Of a stretch of DNA of 11,684 nucleotides, positions 5,896-11,684 are shown one piece after another. The notes beneath the pieces were generated by a model, which was given only the letters and a program-made list of their open reading frames with translations, did no database searches and was not told the origin of the DNA. Numbering within the stretch: position 1 is the first letter of the stretch; every line of letters starts with the position of its first letter. The DNA is from an uncultured Rhizobiaceae group bacterium (GTDB lineage Bacteria; Pseudomonadota; Alphaproteobacteria; Rhizobiales; Rhizobiaceae), in the NCBI GenBank assembly GCA_937944075.1, contig CALDZZ010000176.1, positions 1 to 11,684 of the forward strand, read 5' to 3'. The position numbers were made by a program, and so were the translations under genes.

Positions 5896-7362
5896 ATGAA
5901 AGAAATTCTTTTCGAACTTGATCCAAAACTTCCTGCAAGTCTTCAGGCGCAACTCAGAGAGAAAGTTGTAAATGCTATTCTCAGCAGAGCGCTTCAGCCA
6001 GGCGAACGCCTTCCATCAAGCAGAAGCCTTTCCAAACACCTCAAGGTGGCAAGAAACACGGTCACGCTTGCATATCAGGCACTCGCAGATGATGGATATC
6101 TGACACCTAAGGCAAGATCCGGCTATGTTGTGAATGAAGACGCACCTGTTAATCCTCTAGGATTTATGGAAAACAGTCGCGAGCCTATCGAAAAAATCGA
6201 TTGGCAACACCGGATTAGAAATAATTCAGATAATCTGAGAGTAATGAGAAAGCCTTTAAACTGGCGTGAATACGAGTTTCCGTTTGTTTATGGACAGGCC
6301 GATTTCAAATTGTTCAGCCATTCTGAATGGAGAGATTGTACGCGGCAGGCCTTGGGAGCAAGGGATTTTGGTGCGCTGGCTGGAGACTTTGGCTACAGCG
6401 ACGATCCGATGCTGGTGAATTACATAGCAAGCCACAGCCTTCCGCAACGCGGCATATACAAGGTTCCGGAACATGTTCTGGTAACCCTGGGCGCACAAAA
6501 TGCACTTTATCTGGTTGGTGAACTTCTGATAAGGCCAGACACAACAGTAGGACTTGAAAACCCCTGTTATCCGGATATCCGCAACATTGTGACCAATCGC
6601 ACTGAAAAAATCGAGTATTTTGATGTGGACGATGGCGGAATGGTTTTGGACGAGGAAAAGCTTGCAAAATGCGATATTGTCTTTGTAACGCCGAGCCACC
6701 AATGTCCTACAACAGCAACCATGCCGGTTGATCGTCGTAAAAAACTGATGGAAATGGCTGAAAAACATGACTTCGTAATTATTGAAGATGATTATGAGTT
6801 CGAGATGAACTTTCTGGCACCCCCTTCACCAGCACTAAAATCCATGGATGAAAAAGCAAGGGTCGTTTACATTGGCAGTTTTTCAAAGTCTTTATTCCCG
6901 GGGCTTAGGTTGGGTTATCTTGCAGGCCCTGATTCCCTGATAGAAGAAGCTCGCAGACTACGTCACCTGATGTTCCGCCACCCTCCGGGACACAGTCAAA
7001 GAACGGCAGCCTATTTCATGGCGTTAGGGCACTACAGCTCACAGATGCGAAAGCTCAAAAAGAAATATGCAGAACGACACACAACAATGCTGGCAGAACT
7101 GGAGAAGAACGGTTTAACTGATTCCGCTGCAGCAAAGTTTGGTGGAACAAGTTTCTGGATAAAAGGCCCAGACAGTCTCAATACAAATGAATTGGCAAAA
7201 AACCTTCAGGAAAAAAGTGTATTGATTGAACCCGGCAGCCCTTTCTTTGGTGCTGACAATCCACCAAGGAATTATTTCCGCATTGCCTATTCATCCATAG
7301 AAAATGCAAAAATACCTGGAGGCATTGCAAGGGTTGCAGATGCCATCAATGAACTTACATAA
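5896..7362 (+). CDS. tauR: MocR-type (GntR/aminotransferase-fold) transcriptional regulator, TauR
   Basis: The 488-residue protein joins a GntR-family winged helix (about 10-80, with PGERLPSSRSLSKHL and the wing near KARSGYVV) to a class I aminotransferase-like domain (about 125-488). The domain keeps the PLP pocket: NPCYP (222-226), IIEDDY (D298 and D299) and the Schiff-base lysine in SFSKSLFPGLRLG (K331). MocR proteins use PLP as effector sensor and are not working aminotransferases as a rule. Placed directly before xsc and divergent from the transporter, it matches TauR, which activates taurine genes in Rhodobacter capsulatus. The ligand may be a PLP adduct of taurine (inference). Arg codons AGA/AGG are frequent, unlike xsc, suggesting modest expression. 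The ATG has an AGGAA site 9 bases upstream. The MocR call is certain; the TauR name rests on family likeness and context. Confidence 0.9.
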   Translation: MKEILFELDPKLPASLQAQLREKVVNAILSRALQPGERLPSSRSLSKHLKVARNTVTLAYQALADDGYLTPKARSGYVVNEDAPVNPLGFMENSREPIEKIDWQHRIRNNSDNLRVMRKPLNWREYEFPFVYGQADFKLFSHSEWRDCTRQALGARDFGALAGDFGYSDDPMLVNYIASHSLPQRGIYKVPEHVLVTLGAQNALYLVGELLIRPDTTVGLENPCYPDIRNIVTNRTEKIEYFDVDDGGMVLDEEKLAKCDIVFVTPSHQCPTTATMPVDRRKKLMEMAEKHDFVIIEDDYEFEMNFLAPPSPALKSMDEKARVVYIGSFSKSLFPGLRLGYLAGPDSLIEEARRLRHLMFRHPPGHSQRTAAYFMALGHYSSQMRKLKKKYAERHTTMLAELEKNGLTDSAAAKFGGTSFWIKGPDSLNTNELAKNLQEKSVLIEPGSPFFGADNPPRNYFRIAYSSIENAKIPGGIARVADAINELT

Positions 7363-7402
7363 AGGGTGGCAATTCAAGCGTTGGTTCTAAGCTACCACAT
7401 AT

Positions 7403-7412
7403 CTGGACCTAC
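7403..7412 (+). promoter_or_regulatory. Candidate TauR operator half-site (CTGGACCTAC)
   Basis: CTGGACCTAC matches 9 of 10 positions of CTGGACYTAA, the direct repeat I recall as bound by Rhodobacter capsulatus TauR. It lies 98 bases before xsc, upstream of where a promoter would sit, which fits an activator. Confidence 0.45.
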
Positions 7413-7450
7413 ACTTGAGAGCCAGTCTGTTTTCTAACTTATATCACTTG

Positions 7451-7460
7451 CAGGACCTGT
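7451..7460 (+). promoter_or_regulatory. Second, weaker TauR-like half-site (CAGGACCTGT)
   Basis: CAGGACCTGT shares GGACCT and 7 of 8 leading bases with the site at 7403, in the same orientation, 48 bases downstream. It is a weaker match to the consensus, and the wide spacing is unlike a tight tandem pair. Confidence 0.3.
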
Positions 7461-7509
7461 ATTCTGCAACCGGATTTAACATTTTTCAGCCTATAGAGGA
7501 TATGCACTC

Positions 7510-9279
7510 ATGAAAATGACGACTGAAGAAGCTTTCGTAAAAGTATTGCAAATGCACGGCATTGAGCATGCTTTTGGTATTATTGGTTCGGCCATGATGC
7601 CGATTTTTGACTTGTTCCCGCAAGCAGGCATCAAGTTTTGGGATTGCGCCCACGAAACATCAGGCGGCATGATTGCTGACGGTTTCACACGCGCATCAGG
7701 CAAAATGTCCATGATGGTTGCCCAGAACGGCCCAGGTATTACAAACTTCGTAACCCCCGTTAAAACAGCCTACTGGAACCACACACCACTTCTACTTGTG
7801 ACACCACAAGCGGCAAACAAGACAATCGGCCAAGGTGGTTTCCAGGAAATCGAACAAATGAAATTGTTCGAAGACATGGTTTGTTACCAGGAAGAAGTTC
7901 GCGACCCATCACGCATGGCTGAAGTGCTTAACCGTGTGATCGAAAAAGCATGGCGTGGTTGCGCTCCTGCACAAATCAACATTCCGCGCGATTACTGGAC
8001 ACAAGTCATCGACATCGAGCTTCCACAGATCGTACGTCTTGAGCTTCCGCAAGGTGGTGAGACTGCAATTTCTCAAGCCGCTGAGCTTCTTTCAAATGCA
8101 AAATTCCCGGTCATTCTAAATGGCGCTGGCGTTATCATTGGCGATGCAATCCCTGCTTCTGTTGCCTTGGCTGAAAAGCTGTCTGCACCAGTTTGTTGCG
8201 GTTACCAGCACAATGATGCTTTCCCGGGCAACCACCCTATGGGCGTTGGTCCGCTTGGCTATAACGGTTCTAAAGCTGCGATGGAGCTTATCGAAAAAGC
8301 TGACGTTGTACTTGCACTGGGCACACGCCTGAACCCGTTCTCAACACTACCGGGTTACGGCATTGATTACTGGCCAAAAGATGCAAAGATCATCCAGGTT
8401 GACATCAACTCTGACCGCATTGGTCTGACAAAAAAAGTAACCGTCGGCATTCAGGGTGATGCAAAAGCAGTTGCAGAGAGCATTCTTGCAAAACTGTCTC
8501 CATCGGCTGGTGATGCTGGTCGTGCAGACCGTGAAGCACTTATTGCTCAAACAAAATCTTCATGGGCACAAACTCTAACTTCAATGGACCACGAAGATGA
8601 CGATCCAGGCACAGACTGGAACGAACGCGCGCGTGACCGTGAGCCGGACCGCATGTCTCCACGCATGGCTTGGAGAGCGATTCAAAAAGCACTGCCAAAA
8701 GAAGCAATCATTTCTTCTGACATTGGTAACAACTGTGCAATTGGTAACGCATACCCATCATTCGATGAAGGCCGCAAATATTTGGCACCCGGTCTGTTTG
8801 GCCCTTGTGGCTATGGTCTACCAGCAATTCTTGGCGCAAAAATTGCGTGCCCAGATGTCCCTGTAGTTGGCTTTGCTGGCGATGGCGCATTCGGCATCTC
8901 AATGAACGAGCTAACCGCTTGTGGTCGTAATGACTGGCCTCCAATCACAATGATTGTTTTCCGCAACTACCAGTGGGGTGCTGAAAAGCGTAACACAACA
9001 CTTTGGTTCGAAGACAACTTCGTGGGCACCGAGCTGAACCTTGGCGTTGAATACGCTAAAGTTGCTGAAGGCTGTGGCCTTAAAGGCGTACAGGTTCGCA
9101 CCATGGACGACCTGACTGAAGCCCTTGACAAGGCAATCGAAGGCCAGATGAAGAACAACGAAACAACCTTGATTGAAGTTGTTCTTAACCAGGAACTGGG
9201 CGAGCCTTTCCGTCGCGATGCGATGAAAAAGCCGGTATCGGTTGCAGGCATTGACCCTAAAGACATGCGCCCACAATAA
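7510..9279 (+). CDS. xsc: Sulfoacetaldehyde acetyltransferase
   Basis: This 589-residue thiamine-diphosphate enzyme converts sulfoacetaldehyde and phosphate to acetyl phosphate and sulfite in the cytoplasm, the carbon-sulfur bond-breaking step of taurine dissimilation. It has the three-domain layout of the acetolactate-synthase superfamily. The cofactor-activating glutamate is E49 in AHETSGG. The ThDP/Mg motif runs from GDG (457-459) to NYQ (486-488), followed by WGAEKRNTTLWFEDNFVGTE, a stretch characteristic of Xsc rather than acetolactate synthase. Length is normal for the family. Of more than 20 arginine codons only one is AGA; the rest that I read are CGC or CGT, pointing to high expression. 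A strong terminator follows the stop, and candidate TauR repeats precede the gene. Identification is firm. Confidence 0.96.
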   Translation: MKMTTEEAFVKVLQMHGIEHAFGIIGSAMMPIFDLFPQAGIKFWDCAHETSGGMIADGFTRASGKMSMMVAQNGPGITNFVTPVKTAYWNHTPLLLVTPQAANKTIGQGGFQEIEQMKLFEDMVCYQEEVRDPSRMAEVLNRVIEKAWRGCAPAQINIPRDYWTQVIDIELPQIVRLELPQGGETAISQAAELLSNAKFPVILNGAGVIIGDAIPASVALAEKLSAPVCCGYQHNDAFPGNHPMGVGPLGYNGSKAAMELIEKADVVLALGTRLNPFSTLPGYGIDYWPKDAKIIQVDINSDRIGLTKKVTVGIQGDAKAVAESILAKLSPSAGDAGRADREALIAQTKSSWAQTLTSMDHEDDDPGTDWNERARDREPDRMSPRMAWRAIQKALPKEAIISSDIGNNCAIGNAYPSFDEGRKYLAPGLFGPCGYGLPAILGAKIACPDVPVVGFAGDGAFGISMNELTACGRNDWPPITMIVFRNYQWGAEKRNTTLWFEDNFVGTELNLGVEYAKVAEGCGLKGVQVRTMDDLTEALDKAIEGQMKNNETTLIEVVLNQELGEPFRRDAMKKPVSVAGIDPKDMRPQ

Positions 9280-9302
9280 GCGCCTGACTTGGACAAAACA
9301 TC

Positions 9303-9337
9303 AAGAGCGGTTCAGTTTTCTACTGAGCCGCTCTTTT
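9303..9337 (+). terminator. Intrinsic terminator between xsc and pta
   Basis: AAGAGCGG plus TTCAG (9303-9315) pairs with CTGAG plus CCGCTCTT (9323-9335) as a 13-bp stem with a single G-U pair and a 7-base loop. The 3' arm ends in TTTT (9334-9337). It begins 24 bases past the xsc stop, so most xsc transcripts should end here, with pta fed by readthrough or its own promoter. Confidence 0.88.
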
Positions 9338-9399
9338 CATTTCCAGTCTGGTATTGATAAATACCGTTTCAGAATTAAACCGTTTCAAGGATTCCTTTA

Positions 9400-10326
9400 A
9401 TGTCAGCAAATCCCTTTCTTTCAAACCATACCCCTGTTTGCCCTGAAAACCTGTTGACACTGGCGAAGAAAAATCCTCCTGCCAAAACGGCTATTGTCAG
9501 AGCCGGTTCCGCTCTACCCATGCAGGCGGCCAAGGCAGCCGTCGATGCTGGCATTATGGAGCCGGTCTTTGTAGGTGAAAAAGCAGACATCGAACGAGAA
9601 GCCTGCGCAATCTCATGGGACGTCCGGGACTTTCGCATAGTTGACACAAAGGGCGAGGAAGAAGCAGCCTATGAAGGTTCTCTACTGGGTAACAAGGGTG
9701 AAGTTGATGTCATCATGAAAGGCAATCTTCATACAGATCAGTTCATGGGCGCTTTAATCAAAAAGGAAACAGGGATTCGAACAGCAAATCGACTTGTTCA
9801 TGTTTTCTATATTACAGACCCCGTGGAGCAGCGTCCGTTGATTGTTTCTGATGCAGCTGTCAACGTTTCTCCCGACCTGAAAACCCGCCAATCTGCCTTG
9901 ATTGCTGTGGATGACATGGCTAGAAAAACAGGGATTGAGCGTCCAAAAATTGCAATCCTTTCTGCAACTGAATCAGCCATACCATCCGTACCTTCTTCGA
10001 TGGAAGCAGCTGAATTGTCCAAATGGGCAAAAGAAAATGTTCCGACCTCAGATGTGAGCGGCCCCCTTGCCATGGACCTTATCCTGTCACAAGAGTCTGC
10101 AAACACAACAGGCCTTGGCGAAGATCCCGTTGCAGGCAAGGCAGACGCTATCATTGTACCCGATATTGTATCAGGCAATGCTATTTTCAAATCACTGGTT
10201 TACATGGGCGGCGGCTGTGCAGCCGGCATCGTTCTGGGAGGCAAGATCCCTGTACTATTAACCAGTCGTGCGGATCCTGCTGAAGCCAGACTTGCCAGTG
10301 CAGCACTGGCTGCAATCATGCGATAG
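9400..10326 (+). CDS. pta: Phosphate acetyltransferase (PTA/PTB family)
   Basis: This 308-residue protein belongs to the phosphate acetyl/butyryltransferase family and would turn the acetyl phosphate made by Xsc into acetyl-CoA. Visible family segments are KGNLHTDQF (107-115), VSDAAVN (149-155), SATE (188-191), SGPLAMD (220-226) and, near the C-terminus, the PDIVSGNAIFKSLVY and PVLLTSRAD blocks. It is a single-domain form, shorter than E. coli Pta (about 714 residues), and resembles the Ptb-like Pta domain also found fused to MaoC hydratases. AAGGA lies 8 bases before the ATG. It sits 120 bases after xsc beyond a strong terminator. Use of acetyl phosphate rather than butyryl phosphate is inferred from the adjacent xsc, a pairing common in sulfonate degraders. 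Confidence 0.9.
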   Translation: MSANPFLSNHTPVCPENLLTLAKKNPPAKTAIVRAGSALPMQAAKAAVDAGIMEPVFVGEKADIEREACAISWDVRDFRIVDTKGEEEAAYEGSLLGNKGEVDVIMKGNLHTDQFMGALIKKETGIRTANRLVHVFYITDPVEQRPLIVSDAAVNVSPDLKTRQSALIAVDDMARKTGIERPKIAILSATESAIPSVPSSMEAAELSKWAKENVPTSDVSGPLAMDLILSQESANTTGLGEDPVAGKADAIIVPDIVSGNAIFKSLVYMGGGCAAGIVLGGKIPVLLTSRADPAEARLASAALAAIMR

Positions 10327-10332
10327 ATATTG

Positions 10333-10348
10333 TGGCCTTATTTGGCCA
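10333..10348. terminator. Weak short hairpin at the convergent pta/TVP38 ends
   Basis: TGGCC and GGCCA form a 5-bp stem around TTATTT, overlapping the TVP38 stop, in a convergent gap of only 11 bases. There is no good T tract in either direction, so it is a doubtful bidirectional terminator. Confidence 0.25.
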
Positions 10349-11021
10349 GTCGGGATTGATATTTTCTGTACAGCAAACCGCCAAGCCCGACTGACACCAC
10401 CAACAACAAACCCGACATGACCAGCTGGAAGTTCGAGCCGACATCAATACCTGCTCCCAGCAAGGCAAACACAACGGTATGCGGAATATAGCCCAATGCA
10501 GAACCGGCAATGAACGGGACTGCAGCAATGCCAAATGCTCCAGCAACCAGATTTGTCAAAAGATTTGAACCAGCAGGAATAAACCGCCAGATCATAGTGG
10601 CCTGGAATGTATTGGCTTTCCAGAAATCAAACGCGAGTTCGAGCTTTCCTTTCAACATGCCCTTGAAATAACTTTGAAAAATACGGGCAAAAAAGAAAGA
10701 CAAGGTGCATGCCAGGGTTGTTGCAATAACACCAATCACAATGCCTTGCCAAAGACCAAAGAAATACCCGGCGAAGAAGCTGATCACTTGCCGTGGGCAT
10801 CCAACGCTGACAATGAGTGCTGCAAAAACGAGAAAAGCAAAACGCCCGTTTAGCCAACTTGCATCATCAGCAGCAGAAAAATTGAATTGCTTGAAAAAGC
10901 TTTCAAAATCAAATGAATTCAAGACATAGCCAGCCAGGAGCACAACAATAACAATTGTCAGCAAAAAAAGTGGCTTGCTCCAGCCGTTTGATACAAACCT
11001 GTCTTTCAAAACTTCAAACAT
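10338..11021 (-). CDS. TVP38/TMEM64-family (SNARE-associated/VTT domain) inner-membrane protein
   Basis: This integral membrane protein of 227 residues (240 if started at TTG 11060) has about six hydrophobic segments. It shows the VTT/DedA-like pattern: a conserved GCPRQVISFFAGYFFG segment in the middle, a second re-entrant-like region RFIPAGSNLLTNLVAGAFGI, then GSALGYIPHTVVFALLGAG. The wider DedA/VTT superfamily is linked to lipid flipping and envelope homeostasis; nothing here points to a specific substrate. ATG at 11021 (MFEVLKDRF) is preferred over the upstream TTG because the TTG has no ribosome site, while GGA lies 6 bases before the ATG. It converges on pta and is divergent from the phosphotransferase gene, so it is probably outside the sulfonate system. 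Confidence 0.82.
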   Translation of the reverse strand: MFEVLKDRFVSNGWSKPLFLLTIVIVVLLAGYVLNSFDFESFFKQFNFSAADDASWLNGRFAFLVFAALIVSVGCPRQVISFFAGYFFGLWQGIVIGVIATTLACTLSFFFARIFQSYFKGMLKGKLELAFDFWKANTFQATMIWRFIPAGSNLLTNLVAGAFGIAAVPFIAGSALGYIPHTVVFALLGAGIDVGSNFQLVMSGLLLVVSVGLGGLLYRKYQSRLAK

Positions 11022-11032
11022 TAAAATTCCGG

Positions 11033-11081
11033 TTGCAATGCGTATCAGTTGGCCTAACAATCAGGCAATGTAATTGCAATG
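11033..11081. repeat. Repeated TTGCAATG in a divergent intergenic region
   Basis: TTGCAATG occurs at 11033-11040 and 11074-11081 and GCAATG also at 11065-11070, all in the same orientation. The last copy overlaps the palindrome ATTGCAAT (11073-11080). The stretch lies between the divergent starts of the TVP38-type gene and the phosphotransferase gene. It may be an operator, but AT-rich chance repetition is possible. Confidence 0.25.
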
Positions 11082-11094
11082 AAATTAAATTGAC

Positions 11095-11684
11095 ATGAGC
11101 GCTGATCAAACTCCATTCGACAAAACAAGCCTGGCAGCCTATCTCGAAAAAAACATCGAGGGCTTTGGAAAGCTGGAAGAACTCGACAAATTTTCTGGCG
11201 GTCAATCTAATCCCACCTACAAGCTTGTTACGAACACCGGTGAATACGTTCTGCGTGCCAAACCCCCGGGAGAGCTTCTCAAATCCGCCCATCAGGTGGA
11301 TCGTGAATACAAGGTGATGAAAGCCCTGAGTTCATCAAGAGTTCCAGTTCCAAAAATGCTGCATCTGGTTGATGAAACCGAAAGTCCTCTCTCGCGCATG
11401 TTCTTTGTTATGGAATATCTGGATGGGCGCATCTTTTGGGACCCTGCCCTGTCTGAGCTGGCAGACAATGCCAACAAGCAAAGGACAGGCATTTATGATG
11501 CCATGAACCAGTCTCTGGCTGCCTTACATGATGTAGACATCAAGAGCGTTGGCCTTCAAGACTTTGGCAAACCGGGTGATTATTTTGCCCGTCAGCTTTC
11601 CCGTTGGACCCAACAATACCATGCAAGTGAAGTCGACCGTATTGAGGATATGCACAAACTCATAAACTGGCTGGAGAAAAACCT
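11095..11684 (+). CDS. Phosphotransferase-fold protein (APH/ACAD10-11 N-terminal type), 5' part
   Basis: The frame from ATG 11095 stays open for 196 complete codons to the window end. It has the kinase-like N-lobe of the aminoglycoside phosphotransferase (APH) superfamily: a glycine-rich loop FSGGQSNPTYKL (33-44), the ATP-binding lysine in YVLRAKPPG (K56), a helix-C glutamate in DREYKVMKAL (E71) and the hinge FFVMEYLDG (103-111). The spacing resembles the N-terminal domain of ACAD10/ACAD11 and the stand-alone bacterial proteins linked to acyl-CoA and 4-hydroxy acid breakdown. The catalytic HGD-type loop lies beyond the window. There is no strong ribosome site before the ATG. The substrate cannot be told. 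It is transcribed away from the TVP38 gene and is probably unrelated to taurine. Confidence 0.85.
   Translation, partial: MSADQTPFDKTSLAAYLEKNIEGFGKLEELDKFSGGQSNPTYKLVTNTGEYVLRAKPPGELLKSAHQVDREYKVMKALSSSRVPVPKMLHLVDETESPLSRMFFVMEYLDGRIFWDPALSELADNANKQRTGIYDAMNQSLAALHDVDIKSVGLQDFGKPGDYFARQLSRWTQQYHASEVDRIEDMHKLINWLEKN

Larger units (their letters stand above)
7363..7509 (+). promoter_or_regulatory. xsc upstream control region
   Basis: These 147 bases between tauR and xsc contain no strong terminator for tauR and hold two GGACCT-containing direct repeats, annotated separately. The xsc ribosome site AGAGGA (7495-7500) is 9 bases from the ATG at 7510. A three-codon frame ATG-CAC-TCA-TGA (7502-7513) overlaps that ATG and is probably chance. 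Confidence 0.5.

Noticed and set aside
6256..6768. A 170-codon minus-strand frame inside tauR
   Set aside because: It is rich in Cys, His and Phe in the way of reverse-frame translations and overlaps the conserved aminotransferase-like domain of tauR.
5896..7362. A working aminotransferase supplying sulfoacetaldehyde
   Set aside because: The N-terminal GntR winged helix marks a MocR regulator; the PLP fold there is normally an effector-sensing domain.
7502..7513. A leader peptide ATG-CAC-TCA-TGA overlapping the xsc start
   Set aside because: Three codons arising at an ATG near a ribosome site are easily chance, and nothing else suggests translational attenuation.
7510..9279. Acetolactate synthase or another ThDP enzyme instead of Xsc
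   Set aside because: The segment after the ThDP motif (WGAEKRNTTLWF and onward) and the sulfonate neighbours are typical of Xsc.
1..11684. CRISPR arrays, tRNA or rRNA genes, insertion sequences, prophage or defence genes
   Set aside because: I looked for regularly spaced repeats, tRNA-like cloverleaf ends and transposase or integrase motifs and saw none.

Overview
The window looks like part of a chromosome from an alphaproteobacterium, probably marine. Base composition is moderately AT-rich by eye. The gene set is a tauABC-type importer, a MocR-type TauR regulator, Xsc and a phosphate acetyltransferase, which is the pattern of alphaproteobacterial taurine dissimilation. The species cannot be named from the sequence alone.

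Layout. A leftward group reads, in transcription order: a ureohydrolase of the agmatinase/guanidino-acid hydrolase family (5753-4779), tauA (4694-3693), tauB (3589-2786), an enlarged tauC (2774-1431), and a DegT/DnrJ/EryC1/StrS-type PLP aminotransferase (1352-150). The first 15 codons of a further leftward gene (45-1) run off the left edge. Divergently, a rightward group reads tauR (5896-7362), xsc (7510-9279) and pta (9400-10326). The right end leaves the sulfonate theme: a TVP38/TMEM64-type membrane protein on the minus strand (11021-10338) and the 5' part of a phosphotransferase-fold (APH/ACAD10-11 N-terminal type) gene from 11095 to the window end. Clear intrinsic terminators lie after tauC and after xsc, and a strong hairpin lies between tauA and tauB.

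How the genes may work together. TauABC imports a taurine-like sulfonate. An aminotransferase converts taurine to sulfoacetaldehyde. Xsc cleaves sulfoacetaldehyde with phosphate to sulfite and acetyl phosphate, and Pta makes acetyl-CoA. Two parts are unexpected. The operon starts with an amidinohydrolase-type ureohydrolase. The amino group must be removed, yet neither a class III Tpa nor TauXY is present; a DegT-type aminotransferase occupies that place instead. The most economical reading, which is inference, is that the true substrate includes taurocyamine (guanidinoethanesulfonate), a marine-invertebrate phosphagen precursor: import, hydrolysis to urea plus taurine, transamination, desulfonation, acetyl-CoA. 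A third oddity is TauC itself, which carries an extra membrane segment and about 120 extracytoplasmic residues resembling adhesin/cadherin-like beta repeats inserted ahead of the permease core.
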